A stretch of 64,000 nucleotides of DNA from Neopestalotiopsis rosae. Taxonomy: Eukaryota > Ascomycota > Sordariomycetes > Amphisphaeriales > Sporocadaceae. Of the stretch, positions 1 to 11,894 are shown in pieces. The number at the start of each line of letters is the position of its first letter. Position 1 is the stretch's first letter. The notes beneath the pieces were generated by a model that did not search any database, was not told the DNA's origin, and saw only the letters and a list, made by a program, of their open reading frames with translations. The translations under genes were made by a program, and so were the position numbers. Location of the stretch: the NCBI GenBank assembly GCA_023078685.1, contig JALGAS010000003.1, positions 1,798,001 to 1,862,000 of the forward strand, in the 5' to 3' direction.

Positions 1-164
1 GTCAAGTCGCGCCACTCTCCAATGCGACATCTCATGAGGAAAGTACCTGCGTACCGAACTCAGCACAGAGATCTTCGAGTCAGCCAAGCCGGAAAGTTTC
101 ACACCCACAACTGCGCAAGACAAACCGGTCATCACCGCCAGCCGAAGACACACCACCGGTCATC

Positions 165-2102
165 ATGGGTAAACGCAAGAGACCAACAAATCTCAAGATG
201 GCACCCGAGGCTCAGCAATGGTTCAGGGGTTTGTCGTTTTTCTACTTTCCAAATAACGACACCAATGCTGTGCGAGAGCGGCGCATCACCAAGGCCCGTG
301 AGCATGGCGCCGAATGGGTGCGTTCTCTGAGGGAGGCCACACATGTGATTGCTGATGCCGATCTTACTCGCAAAGATCTCGAAAAGGGCCTTCCTGCGAA
401 TGAGCTGGCGGACAAGATTGTCGTCAATGATGCATATCCCATGGAATGCATCAGCTACCGTTCCTTGCTCAAGCCAGATCGGGAGAAATTCAAGGTCCCA
501 GGATTACCGCTGGCAACCACCCCATCAATTGATCCTACACAATCTTCGCAAGCGTCAGAACGGTCTTTGCAGCCCAAGGCACCAAGAAGTCGCGCCAGAC
601 ATGGTCATCTCGATCCGGCTGCCACTCCCCCGAGAAGTTATACTTCTACACAGGTCAGCACTCAGCTGTCTTCAGGCAACGTCATCTCGGAGTCTCAAAT
701 GAGCAGCCAGAAGGACACTACCGAGATTGATCACAGAAGCAGCGTTTCCCAAGAGAGTATATTGCCAGGTACGGCCCAGGCAGGAGCACACGGCAAGGCT
801 GACGATGATGAACTTGCGCAAATTATTGATTTCGCCAAAGCCAATCCAGACGCCAATGTCGACGTTGACAGTGAAATTGAGGACGGAAATCGTCCATCGT
901 CTGCAGACGCGTCAAATTCCCCTTCTGTTGAACAAATAAATTTGGGCAATGAGAGAGATAGTTCAGACGATGAACCAGAGAGGAAGAAAACCATGAAAGC
1001 CAAGCCCAAGAGTCTAAAGAACGAGAATTGGCAAGACAAGTTTGCCTGTATGAAGGGCGGCACAATAGACTCCCATCCTGATAACCCCAATGCTGATACC
1101 ATTGCCATGTTGCAATCCATGTTAGATCACTATACAAGGAATGACGAGCATTGGCGTGTCACGGCATATCGCAGGGCCATTTCTGCCCTCCGCCAGCAGC
1201 CGACAAAAGTTCTCACAGCAACCCAAGCAAAAGATATTCCGGGTATCGGCGATCGTCTTGCCGACAAGATTGAAGAGATTGTCACCACTGGCCGTCTCAG
1301 GAGGCTGGAAGCAGCAGCGAATGAGCCAAATCACGAAACCCGTGAGTTGTTCTTGAAGGTATACGATGTTGGTCTTCAGACAGCAGAAAAGTGGATTGCT
1401 CAAGGTTACCGGACTCTCAACGACTTGCTTGAGAAGGCCAATCTCAGCAAGAATCAGCGCATAGGCGTGGATCACTTTGACGACTTGAATACACGCATCC
1501 CACGCGCCGAAGTCGAGGCTCTAGGCGACCACGTCAGGAGAGCCGCGCGCGACATCGACTCTAGAGTCGAGCTACTCATTGGTGGCAGCTATAGAAGAGG
1601 ATCAGACAGCTCAGGAGATATTGACTTTATAATCACCAAGAAAGGGACTACGACAAGTGCTGACCTCGGTCCATTTCTTGATCAACTCGTAAGCAATTTG
1701 ACGGAGGAAGGCTTTCTGACTGTCGGTCTCGCAACATCCCGCCGGTCCGAGACTGGGAACAAATGGCACGGTTGTTGTGTGCTTCCGTTGGAAGAATTCC
1801 CTGGCGAAAAGGCAAAATACAAACCAATCTGGAGACGTATCGATTTCCTCCTGGTGCCAGAGACCGAATTTGGAGCAGCGCTCCTGTATTTCACTGGCAA
1901 TGACTTGTTCAACAGGAGTATGCGCCTACTGGCAGATAAAAAGGGCATGTGTCTGAATCAGCGAGGGCTTTTCCGGGGCGTCATAAGAGGGCCAGGCAGA
2001 GTCAAATACACTGATGGCGAGTTGGTGGAAGGAAGAGACGAGAGAAAGATCTTTGAGGCCCTGGGCGTTCAGTGGAGAGAGCCGCATCAGAGATGGTGCT
2101 AG
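165..2102 (+). CDS. DNA polymerase X family (lambda/mu/Pol4 type)
   Basis: Gap-filling polymerase of base-excision repair and non-homologous end joining; nuclear. Single exon, 645 aa. N-terminal BRCT-like domain at about residues 15–105, then a Ser/Asp-rich linker to about 290 with an acidic/basic stretch. The 8-kDa lyase region is at about 310–385, with IPGIGDRLADKIEEIV, whose second Lys aligns with the dRP-lyase Lys of Pol lambda; a second helix-hairpin-helix follows (DVGLQTAEKW). The palm has GSYRRGSDSSGDIDF (about 473–487), supplying two catalytic Asp, and RRIDFLLV (about 558) supplying the third. YFTGNDLFNRSMR is the conserved thumb motif. The order BRCT–lyase–palm fits Pol lambda/Pol4; loop features separating mu from lambda were not resolved. 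The ATG at 165 is chosen because the BRCT domain begins soon after it. Convergent with the ammonium transporter downstream. Confidence 0.92.
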   Translation: MGKRKRPTNLKMAPEAQQWFRGLSFFYFPNNDTNAVRERRITKAREHGAEWVRSLREATHVIADADLTRKDLEKGLPANELADKIVVNDAYPMECISYRSLLKPDREKFKVPGLPLATTPSIDPTQSSQASERSLQPKAPRSRARHGHLDPAATPPRSYTSTQVSTQLSSGNVISESQMSSQKDTTEIDHRSSVSQESILPGTAQAGAHGKADDDELAQIIDFAKANPDANVDVDSEIEDGNRPSSADASNSPSVEQINLGNERDSSDDEPERKKTMKAKPKSLKNENWQDKFACMKGGTIDSHPDNPNADTIAMLQSMLDHYTRNDEHWRVTAYRRAISALRQQPTKVLTATQAKDIPGIGDRLADKIEEIVTTGRLRRLEAAANEPNHETRELFLKVYDVGLQTAEKWIAQGYRTLNDLLEKANLSKNQRIGVDHFDDLNTRIPRAEVEALGDHVRRAARDIDSRVELLIGGSYRRGSDSSGDIDFIITKKGTTTSADLGPFLDQLVSNLTEEGFLTVGLATSRRSETGNKWHGCCVLPLEEFPGEKAKYKPIWRRIDFLLVPETEFGAALLYFTGNDLFNRSMRLLADKKGMCLNQRGLFRGVIRGPGRVKYTDGELVEGRDERKIFEALGVQWREPHQRWC

Positions 2103-3160
2103 ATATGGATCTGGCGGCATGACTCTGGTGATGTGATGGCGGTGTCTCCAAGACTGGCATCGAAGTCGTACAAGAAAGCAGCACTGCCTTCGCCTCTTAC
2201 TGCCCTTTAACTCGTATACGAATAGGCATAACGCAGACAAGGCACAGGACAGACGATGCCATTTTCCTGGTCGCAATTACTTGTTTCTCCATCAACACGG
2301 AAGCAAGGAAGATCCGCGATGAACGTCACCATTATAGCATGGGGGCGCACACCGCCATGATGAGAAACAGGAAAACTTTACAGCCTTATGTCAAAAGTTG
2401 ACATGTCTTGCATATTCAACTCTGATCCTCGTGGACCCCTGACATGGCTAGCCGCCATCTGTACTTCGTATGTGCATATAATATAGTTTCTGCGGTACGG
2501 GTATCACGACATGCAAGAGAAAACCTTGAGTTATGACGTGCATATTAATTGAACCAGCCTGGCCTCTTTTGCCCCTCCAGTCATGAAACGGTTGCCATAT
2601 TGCTTTTTCCATCCTCTCGTCTAGGTTGATGAGAGCTGCCAAGAATGCGCGCGCGTACAACGACTGTAACGACGTTTTCTTTCACCGCCTCCTTGTTTCT
2701 CCCTGCCACAGCAATCACTTAGACTTTGTGATTACACGTGGTCAAGCATGCAGCCACGGGAGGGTGTCTTTTCCACTGAACATCTGCCGCCCACTCAACC
2801 TTGCCAGCCTCCCTGTCCAGGCATGACGGACAGAATGTATCAGATGTCAAAACGTCAGAATTTTAAAAGAATGTCTCGGCTATGTCGAGCAGGTTGCGGA
2901 ACATGTCTCATGGGAGGCGGGCAAACCGAAAGACCACCTATTTGCACTATATGGAGAAACGACGGATGAAAAGCGAAAATGTGTGTAGATTTTGTCAAGG
3001 AGCTCTAAAATTGTATGACGCTATCCTATACGTTGAATGGTATTTTGTCCTCCTCTAGCCATTTTTACTTTTTTGTACTATATATCTTGTTATATAGCCA
3101 TTTAATAACGATGAAAAGTCAAAAAACTTGAAGAAGCAAAAAATAAAGAACAACTTTTTT
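2103..3160. other. Convergent intergenic region
   Basis: Space between two convergent genes, presumably holding both 3' UTRs. AT content rises towards 3000–3160, with several TATATA/TTATATA stretches and A-rich runs. Short ORFs here have no recognisable domain or composition typical of coding sequence. No repeat or RNA gene was seen. Confidence 0.6.
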
Positions 3161-4888
3161 TTACCGCACAAGAGCCGAGCGGTGAGTATTCCCTGCGTAC
3201 GCCCTCGCGTCCGTCAGGGGGATGCTGTTCTTCTCGCGGGGGTCAAAGGGGCTGGCCGTGTGGTCGCGCGAGTAGAGGCTGGTGCCGGGGACGTGGTGAT
3301 CGCCGTGGTGGGCACCATTACCGCCGACCACGACATCATCGTTGAGGACCTCGCGCGTCAGCTCGACGTAGTCGTAGGCGAACTCGCCAATCTCGGCGTC
3401 GTCGATGCCGAGGATCTCGGCCTCCTCGTGGGCGCGCAGGCGCAAGCCCGGGATCATGTTGATGAGGAACAGGATGAGCGTCGTGAGGACGAACGAGTAG
3501 AGACCCCCCGCTACGCTGTCGGCGAGCTGGTAGCCCAGCTGCACCCAGTGGTGGTCGAGCCACCCGCCGGCGATGACGGTGACGCCGTCCAGGGCCGCGA
3601 CGGAGCGACTGGCGAAAAAGGCCGTGCAGACGTTGCCCACGAGGCCGCCGACGGCGTGCACGGCAAAGATGTCGAGGGCGTCGTCCACGCCCACCAGGAA
3701 CTTTAGCTTGGTGGCGTAGTTTGCGCACGAGGCGCCGAGGATGCCGTAGAGGACCGAGGCCCAGACGGGGACGAAGCCTGGAAATAGTTTTTACTGTTAG
3801 TCAAATGAATGTGGAACGGTAATGACACACGGCAGTGGGACATGACCAAAAAAACTTACCCGAACCTGGAGTGATGGCCACGAGCCCGGCAATGACACCG
3901 GAGCAAAAGCCCACGGCCGACCATTTCCTCTCGAGCCGATAATCAAGGAGGCACCAGGTGACGCCGCCGACGCAGGCGGCCAGGTTGGTGACGGTGGCGG
4001 CGATGACGGCGCGCAGGTTGGCGGCGAGGGCGGAGCCGGCGTTGAAGCCGAACCAGCCGACCCACATGAAGACGGTGCCGATGACGATGTGCGTGACGTT
4101 GTGCGGGCGGTAGTTGAGCTCGTGGGTGCCGTGGCCCCGGCGGCGGCCGAGCATCATGCTGTAGGCGAGGGCGGCGCAGCCCGAGGCGATGTGCACGGGG
4201 GTGCCGCCGGCAAAGTCGAGCCCGCCCATCTTGTTGCTCCAGCCCGTGGGGTTCCAGGTCCAGCAGGCGATGGGGTCGTAGACGACGGTGGCCCAGACGA
4301 ACATGAAGATGACGCAGGGGAGCATGCGCCCGCGCTCGGCGACGGCGCCCGTGGCCAGGGCGACGGTGATGGCCGAGAACATGCCCTGGTAGACGGCGAA
4401 CAGCAGGTCCGGGATGCGCGACGACCCTACCGAGGGCCGCGCGAGCACGTCCCTGAAGCCAAAGTTGGCCAGGTCCCCCAGGAACGGGCCCGCCGTGTGC
4501 GAAAAGGTGAGCGAGTAGCCCCAGAAGAACCACTGGAACGAGGTGACGGCCGTGGCCATGATGGATAACCAGATGAGAGACAAGGCCGACTTTCGCCGCG
4601 CGAGTCCAGAGTAGAAGAAACTGTTCGAAGAGGTTTTGTCTGGTTAGTATACACAAGAGGAGAGGTGTTTGTCTGGGCAAAAGGAGAGAGAAGACAATAA
4701 ACTCACCCAACACCAGGTATCATGAGCAGCACGAGAGCAGTGGCTGCTATCATCCAGGCGATATCTCCAGACTCGTACCATATGTTGAGATTCTCGGTCG
4801 TAGGATCCCCTCCGTCTGCTTCCGTGCCATTGTATGGTGTTTTGCCGACATAGTAGTCATCGAGGTCTATTCCATCCACGACGACCAT
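3161..4888 (-). CDS. Ammonium transporter (Mep/Amt family)
   Basis: Plasma-membrane ammonium permease. Three exons on the minus strand: 4888–4707, 4620–3860 and 3777–3161, joined at GTGAGT/CAG and GTAAGT/CAG borders, give 519 aa. The ATG at 4888 is followed by a short extracellular N-terminus with an NGT glycosylation site; ORF upstream of it lacks Amt features. Family marks: WYESGDIAWM, GVGFFYSGLARRKS after the first splice, YDPIACWTWNPTGW, the signature DFAGGTPVHIASG carrying the first pore His, and DIFAVHAVGGLVGN carrying the second. About 11 hydrophobic segments, then a cytosolic tail with the conserved GIDDAEIGEFAYDYVE and a His/Asp-rich end. Fungal Mep genes are nitrogen-repressed through GATA factors (established). 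GATAA words occur upstream at 5028–5032, 6101–6105, 6371–6375 (reverse) and 6981–6985, but this number is not clearly above chance. Confidence 0.94.
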
Positions 4889-7800
4889 TCTGAATATATG
4901 TTTAGAGCCGAGCGCTCTCTCCCTTTCTATAACAGCCGAGTTGTAGTTTCTTTCGAATTTGTGGCGACTCCCAGGTGAAGATGGAAAAATTGGGTGACGT
5001 TGAGTCGACTTGATTCCACCCAGTCCAGATAATATTGGCCCTTTCTGTCTAGTTATTGCTCTCTCGTGGTTTCCAAGAAGGTGGCGGTTGGAATATGCGG
5101 AATTGATGGGACCCCTCGGCCTGCTAAAGGAGTGGATGCCAGGCGTGTAACAAGGGGGAACACAACAGTTCTCGACAGCGTCTGAGAAGAAGACCAAAAT
5201 TAAAAAGTGACAGCTGTTCCTTGAAGAAGCAATTCAGAAAGTGGCCGGGGTTGTGAGAACAAAAGGCTGGCCGACTTTTGAGAAACGTGGAGACGTTTTG
5301 GCGGCGTCCCCGGATGCAAGAGAAGCAAAAAAGTTGGGTATATATGAGAAAATAAATTATAGTATGGATGGATCAAAAAGGCGGCAGCGCTTGAGTCTTT
5401 GACGGCGGCTCGGGTGGAGTACTGTAAATAAGAATGAAGGAGGCTCACTCATACACACACACCTTTAAGGTATGCACAATTCAATGGAGGGGCAAAAAGT
5501 GAAAACGAACGAGAGTGGGTTTCTCTAGAAAGAGAGTTAGTAGTAGTAGTAGCAGAGGAAAAGAGAAGGAATCGTCCACAAATGTACTGAAAGAGGGTCC
5601 ATGATAAGTGAAAGATGATGTGCAAGTTTGTCCCGTCGGTTTCCCTCTCTCCGGCGTCTCTCTCTCTGCTACCCATGGCAAAGGCACGATTACAAGCAAG
5701 CCCCGATCCCTAAGATGGCATAACGACAGACGACCAGAAAAGAGACGGACGACAAGGGCCCCCGGGCCCCTGCAAGGGCTTACGAGGGGTGCAAGGTGGG
5801 AGATTGACCGGATCGCCCGTCAATGACTTGTGGTGTTTGCTCGTTCGAATGTTATCGCAACGCTATACCAGCTTAGGGGCGACCACCCAAAGCAGTATGA
5901 TCGCATGGCAAGTGGATCCCGTTCTATTTTCTAGTCTAGTGTAGGGATGGGATGAGTCCAAAGTACAAAGTCAAAGTATTTCGTAGTGCGTACATGGTGT
6001 AGGAGGTACGGAATATATAGTATGTGATGTCTAGTACTCATAAAATTCAAGGTCAAAGTCGGCCTTCTTTCGTCGAGTTGTCTTGTTGATTCCATCTGAG
6101 GATAAGGGGCAGTGATGTTGTGGGCAGAGAGATGGCACGTGTATGAGAGAAACCAGGCGTAGAGGAAGACAGATGATGATCAAGAAGAAGAATAGACGTC
6201 CAACTTTCACCTGAAACTTGGAGTATATGACCCTACCTTGGGACGATGGCACCAAGTACTGCGAAGAATTATCAGAAAAAGAGAGAGAAGAGACAGCTTT
6301 CAAGATTCCAGCCAAACACCATACACACCACACACACCACACGATTTGAGCTGAAGCTAAACTAACAGCCTTATCGACCGACCGTTGGAGGCGCCGTCTT
6401 ACCCTCCATCGTGGATATTCGAGAATGCGAACAGACGTCCTGGTCCTGGTCCCAGTACTACCACAAGTTTGCAAGGAAGTCAGTCCTGCCGGGTCCTGTC
6501 CTGTCCTGTCCTGGGGAGGGGGGTGTCAGTGGCTTGAGTGGTGTCCAGCCCAAATGAGGAGGGCGACCGCCCGGGCTCGGCAAGCAGCCCCCAAAACCCC
6601 CTGCAGGTGCGTTCTAGTCGTGTGTCGCGTAGGCGAATCACAGCCTCGGTCATGGATTTTGATCATGGCCGACTTCTCACATTGAAAAAGAAAGGAGGAC
6701 AAAAAAGAAAAAGGTACTGAGATGACTGATCGGCGGGAATAAAACTTGGATGCAAAGATGATGACCCAATTCGACTTGGCAGTCAACTATCCTTTCTCTA
6801 CTCTTGCGCCGTCGCTTGCTTCAGTCGCCCAAGTCCCGGTGTACAAATGATTCTTGCCTGAGGTCTGGTTTCTTTGGTGATCAGGAAAAGTCTAAAGTGT
6901 GTGTCCACGGGTGTATAAGTGAGTTCAGGGTAGTCGGTTAGGCTAGTCTCTAGTGTAAGGGTCGTGGGGTGGCATCAATAGATAAGGGAAATGAATTAAA
7001 GCCAAGTATTAGTTTTTGGTGTGTTGCATTAAGAGAGGCCTGAGGCACACTGAGAGGAAGACACGCCAGGACGCTGAGATGGGCGTTGGCCTGTGTCATT
7101 CCCTTGTCGCGTGGGGGCCTTCTTGGGGGCAGTCAATTGGTAGTTGGGATTTTCGGCGGGCATTGACGGTTTTTTTCTACCTGGCAGGCGGGAGAGCTGG
7201 AGCCTGACTTTCCAATGACGGGTCCCTCGGTTGCCTTGTTGCCTGCCCTATGACTTGACACTTTTTTCTACTGATGATGATCTACCACACACACACACCC
7301 AAATTCAAAGGATCTGATATGGCACCGGCAGTTGCCAGATCTATGATGTCGTCAGGTCCCAACATTGGCAGGCTCGCGAATGACTAGTGAATGGGCACGG
7401 AAAGACTCGAGAAGCATCAATGTAGTGCATTTCAGAATAATTAAGAGACAAGAGCAACAGAAGCTATCAAGTCGACACTTAAGCCAGTCAGTCCATTTGA
7501 ACCCCAGGTTTTCTCTTCCCCTCTTGTGGAAAGAAAGGCCGAGATGGGCCTCGAGCGCCGCAGGGATTCTCAACCACACAGACAAACGCCGGAGCTTGGT
7601 TATGCTTGGTACTTGGTGCTTGGGTACTGTAGTATGATTATGGATAACACCAAAATATATTGCGCCCAGAACCATCTTTTACATGTCAAACCAATCAATC
7701 GAATCATCCCACTTGAGATGACTGCGTTATGCAACCTGGGCAACCTGGACCGTACCTCGTACCTGCGCTGGGTGTTCCGTCTGGGCATAATTCCCGACAT

Positions 7801-9837
7801 AGGTACGCATATATTGTATGCAATAAAAAAGACACCGGCCAACCGAGACCGACCGATTGGAGGGGGAAAGGAGAGACAGACCTCAGCGGCCGCTGGCTTA
7901 TTATTAGATTGCGTACACAGACTCGACATTCAAGTCTCTCAGGTCGTCGTCGCTACACACAACCGTAACAGATCCATGGCGTCAAAAGGGCATCAATCAT
8001 ACACATGCATTCAATCTGCTCCGTGCCACGTTTTGTTTGCTTGCTTGGGGGGAGGGGGGTAAAAAAACGTTGCCAAGTTGCTTGATCGGAAATTATATTG
8101 AGAGAGAGGCACAAGCACAGCGTCCTTTGCCTTCCCGCGTCGGACGTTGCCGTTTGTGCGGCACCAAAAAAAAGAGACTTTGGGGCTTTGCTCGAACCGT
8201 CGATAGTCGATAGTCCTTTGCTTGCCCCCCCAAAGCCGCGCCATCGCGACTCTTGCATGACCACAAACGTCCTAGTTTTCCGACGCCGCCTGCGTTCTTG
8301 CATACATGCTACTGCAGTGTCTTGTAGTGTGAAATGCTCAAGCGGGCTCTATTGTAGTTTTACGCTCGCGCACGAGAACGGGCTGGCAAAGTCGGAAAAG
8401 AAGGAAATAAGCCAAATCCGGCATGCAATAGTCTTCGCCTCCGTTGCGCCTGGGAGACGATCATCGCAATCACCCACTGCTTATAGACAGCAACTCAAAG
8501 GCACCGACAAAGATACCGAATAGTCTCTAAGGTTAGTATTCTTCACACAAGTACGGGATAATACTGCTTGAATATGTTTGCCCTTCTCAATCGAACCCAG
8601 AAGCCACGAAAAGAAGGGGAAAGGGTTGTTAGTGTATTGAGTACACAAGTCTCCTGAATCGCATCTAGCCCGCCCACCATCACTTTGCTCAATTGTTTGA
8701 CTTTTTCCCTCTGCCGGTTTGTTAGATGAGCACACGATAGCCACGCATATAGAATTGCCGTGGCCATGAGCCATTAGAATCTAGGTTTTAACCAGCAAAA
8801 AAACAATGTAGATGCCCAGATTTCATAGCCTGCCGCGGCAAGCTCACGGCAAAATGCTATCAATCACGACTTCTGATGTCACTTGTGTTGCTCTCATCAC
8901 ACCACCACTCGAGTAACCTAGATCTTGCGGCACCAGCTTGATCTGACAAGCGTCTAAAAATCACCCCGAGTATATACCCAAATTCCTAGTTGTCGAGTCG
9001 TGTGGGGGTCCAGGATGGCATGAGGGATCGACGCGCGGGATTGGCTTCCGTCAGCCTCAGCCGACCTGATGGTCAACATGACGATCTCTCTCTTGTCATT
9101 TCATTTCTGGTATTCTAGAAAGATAGATAGAAAGAAAAAAGACCTTACATATTCTTCTCCACTCTTGCTCAACCCAAGTCAGGGCTTAGGCTTGGCAGTC
9201 CGGCCCTATGCCCGTTGTCAATAGACGGACAAACTTGACTTTTTGACTGGTAGGATCGTCATAAAACGAAACGTTATTCGAGCCAAGATCTGCCTAGCAG
9301 CCACCCATTGTAATTGCCAATTTTTGTATCTACTATCATATAATCGACCTAGGATTTACTGCATGATGATCTGGTTCATGTACATACCTTTCCTACATTC
9401 TCTATGAGGGTCGCCATTAATCTCTTTTTAAGTGCTCGACGCGAGATTGGTTACCAAATAACCAGTATCGCGTCATGACAAGTCATCGACCGTCTGATTC
9501 TCGCGTGCCTATAATATCTGCAGAAACTGTCAATCGGAATCAAATTTAAGATGCAGAAAGTCAGTTCGTCTAGAATACTTGGGGGAACAAACTTTGAATT
9601 ACCATTAGTCTCTGATAAGAGAAAAGTGTATGGGTATCTGAAATTATCAAATGGACCAGCTCCTCCACCTCACGTAATGTACAAGATTGTGTTTGCTATC
9701 ATGGGCCGTAGAATATTGTACCTGCCAACGATTGAAAACGAACGCAAACCACCGATGCCACTAACCATCGTGAATTCATATGCAACGATATATCGACTGA
9801 ATCCTGAATATCAGTCCTGGGTGTAGGAATGCTTGTA
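4889..9837. other. Long gene-free region upstream of the ammonium transporter
   Basis: Nearly 5 kb without a supportable gene. It contains CT/GA-rich tracts (5440–5690), a CACACC microsatellite near 6313–6345, homopolymer runs of C, A and T, and many scattered short ORFs on both strands without domain or coding composition. An ORF at 9551–9826 (91 codons) ends close to the convergent tyrosinase gene and is not recognised. The part next to 4888 should hold the transporter promoter. Confidence 0.5.
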
Positions 9838-11894
9838 TCAATAAAGGTCGAAACGCGTGTCTACTGTTCCCCAATTCGCGAGCTCGGTTTCTGTTTTCGG
9901 TGCCGTGACTCGGGAGCTCACAATACTGATACGTAGGCCGTCGATCGCATTTGGGTCCATATCTGATCCATTCTGGTGCAGCACAAGGAAACTCAAATTG
10001 TGTTTCAGAAACGGACTCACGTCCACTGGGCCCAGACTGGACAGCTTTTTTGAAGTTACCAGCCCAGCCAGCACTGATGTTAGAGGAATCGTTCCGCCGA
10101 CTTGAAGAGGACCCAGCTTGGCATGGCCGCGATGACCGCCTGCGAATATGCCCAGCGTACCAATAGTATTGTCGGACATTTCAAACTTCCCATTATATCG
10201 AGGGAGATGGCCGAGGAAAAGATGGATAGTAAAGGACGCGCCCAAAGCGAATTTGTTGACATGAATATTAGCAATCCATTCTCGGTAAGCATTCTCCGTG
10301 TCCACAAGGACTGCAATGGACTTCTCTTGCGAATGCCTGTCTGATCCACTTTTGGAACCATGTGTGTTGTGCTTGTTGGAGGACAGTGTTGCAGGAGTGA
10401 AGTCAGTGTAAAGTCTGTTGATGGCTGCGATAACGTCACTCCGATTTCCACTGACCACATCCGCATAACTGTATCCCAAGACCTTATGGTCACGAACATC
10501 GTCGGAATTCCAAAATTGTGTGTCGTTGCGGAAGAAGGGCGTCAAGTCTGACATGGAGGTTTGATTGTCCCCGGTCCTGATCGTCCTGGTTGGCAGTATG
10601 GCCTGCATGGGCTCCAGCCACGACTCATTATAGACCACCTGCCACATTGCGAAAATCCGATCTATCTGGGCATGGTGTAAAAAGAAGCATGGATCGAATG
10701 ATGAGTATGCAATAATGGCCATGTGCCCAAAATTGCCTCCGCACGTCAGGTGAACGGTATCATGAAGAGATTCAACAGAGTCATAACTCGAATTGCTAGA
10801 GTCGGGAATCCATGCTTCGTTGCTCCATTCACTATAGTTGCCCGAGTTCGCAAACAGTGCGTAGAGTCGTTGCTGGATTGTGGGCAAATTCTTGTCAAAG
10901 GCCTGTGATACCCATTCGTTGTCCGATGTCGCATTTGGACTTTGTAGCGGATTTGGTCTTCGCTTTGTCTCGTTCCAGTACATGAACTATTGTTCCGTAT
11001 CAGTATTCTTTTCATATATGTCTTATTGTGGATTCTGACATACCGGATATTCCTCGAAAATGCCAGGGTTCAGAGGATTGAAGACATAGCTAAAGAGAGG
11101 ATTGCTGATATTCTGTTTTCCGTTCGGACCATCAACTTCTATCTTCGGTGAACTCCAGAGAATGGAAGGAAAGACACTGGTTCCGTTTGACGGCTTCAGA
11201 GCCCAGTCCCAATAGGGTATACGAAAATTATCGGCAGCACGCTGAAAGGCCTCACGTCGCTCATCGGAATACCAAGCCGCAATAATTTGAACAATGTTGT
11301 GGAGGGTTTGCTATTGTCAGTGGTCAGCGAGATGTTAACGTAGAGATAGCTATTGCTTATATGGTATAGTGCCCTTGGGACAGCACTTGCCTCGAAGAGA
11401 CCCAGATATGCGCGATGCCAAGTTGGGAAGAGAATAGATACGTGGGTGCAATATCCATTGGCCTTATTGCCAGGCAATGCCTTGACGCCGCCATAGTCTG
11501 CGAACGGTGCGCCATGTATTCCTTTTTATCACCACCTGTATTAGTCATTGTCTATGAGCAACCAGAGAAGTGGAAATTGCTGACCTGCGATTGCGTACCA
11601 AGAAGTGGGATCGCTCTGGTTCAGCCATTGCATCCAGCTGAGCGCCAGAATATAAAGGTTCCACTGTTCATGGTAGTCTTGAAGTTCGCGCAGCTCTGGT
11701 CGAAGAGGTATGCTGCCATTGTAAGATATGGGCTGCACCAAAGCATTTTGAGAATCATTCTGGGAGATATCGCGCTTTCTCAGGAGTTCGTGCACTGTAG
11801 GGCCATAGTCATATGCTCGAGGCTCATTCGCGGCTAGCAAGGTTGAAGAGAGGAACCCCACAAGAAGAAAGAGGTGGCGCCACAAGACCAACAT
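9838..11894 (-). CDS. Tyrosinase (type-3 copper monooxygenase)
   Basis: Oxidises phenols to o-quinones, in melanin-type pigment or cuticle-phenol chemistry. Four exons, 11894–11585, 11521–11391, 11310–11044 and 10986–9838, give 618 aa. Hydrophobic N-terminus (WRHLFLLVGFLSSTLLA) is a likely signal peptide. CuA: GIHGAPF (His106), YCTH (His130, with Cys128 placed for the Cys–His thioether) and PTWHRAYL (His139). CuB: ESLHDTVH (His311, His315) and DPCFFLHHAQIDR (His341). RIPYWDWAL is also typical. A C-terminal domain of about 250 residues follows, as in fungal tyrosinases whose C-terminus caps the active site until cleavage. Intron 1 must use the AAAAAG acceptor: the earlier TACAG acceptor leaves the frame and splits the conserved AGIHG. 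Intron 2 (11390–11311) has a GC donor, GCAAGT, instead of GT. Alternative: catechol oxidase; residues do not separate them. Confidence 0.93.

Noticed and set aside
3128..4568. Long + strand ORFs opposite the ammonium transporter
   Set aside because: GC-rich antisense shadows of the transporter exons with Ala/Gly/Val/Arg/Asp-biased composition.
5028..6985. GATA-factor site cluster controlling the ammonium transporter
   Set aside because: Only about four GATAA words in 2 kb, close to chance; kept as a remark in the gene entry, not as a feature.
9551..9826. 91-codon ORF on the + strand just past the tyrosinase stop
   Set aside because: No domain, no splice-linked extension and no family resemblance; such an ORF is expected by chance in a 5-kb gap.
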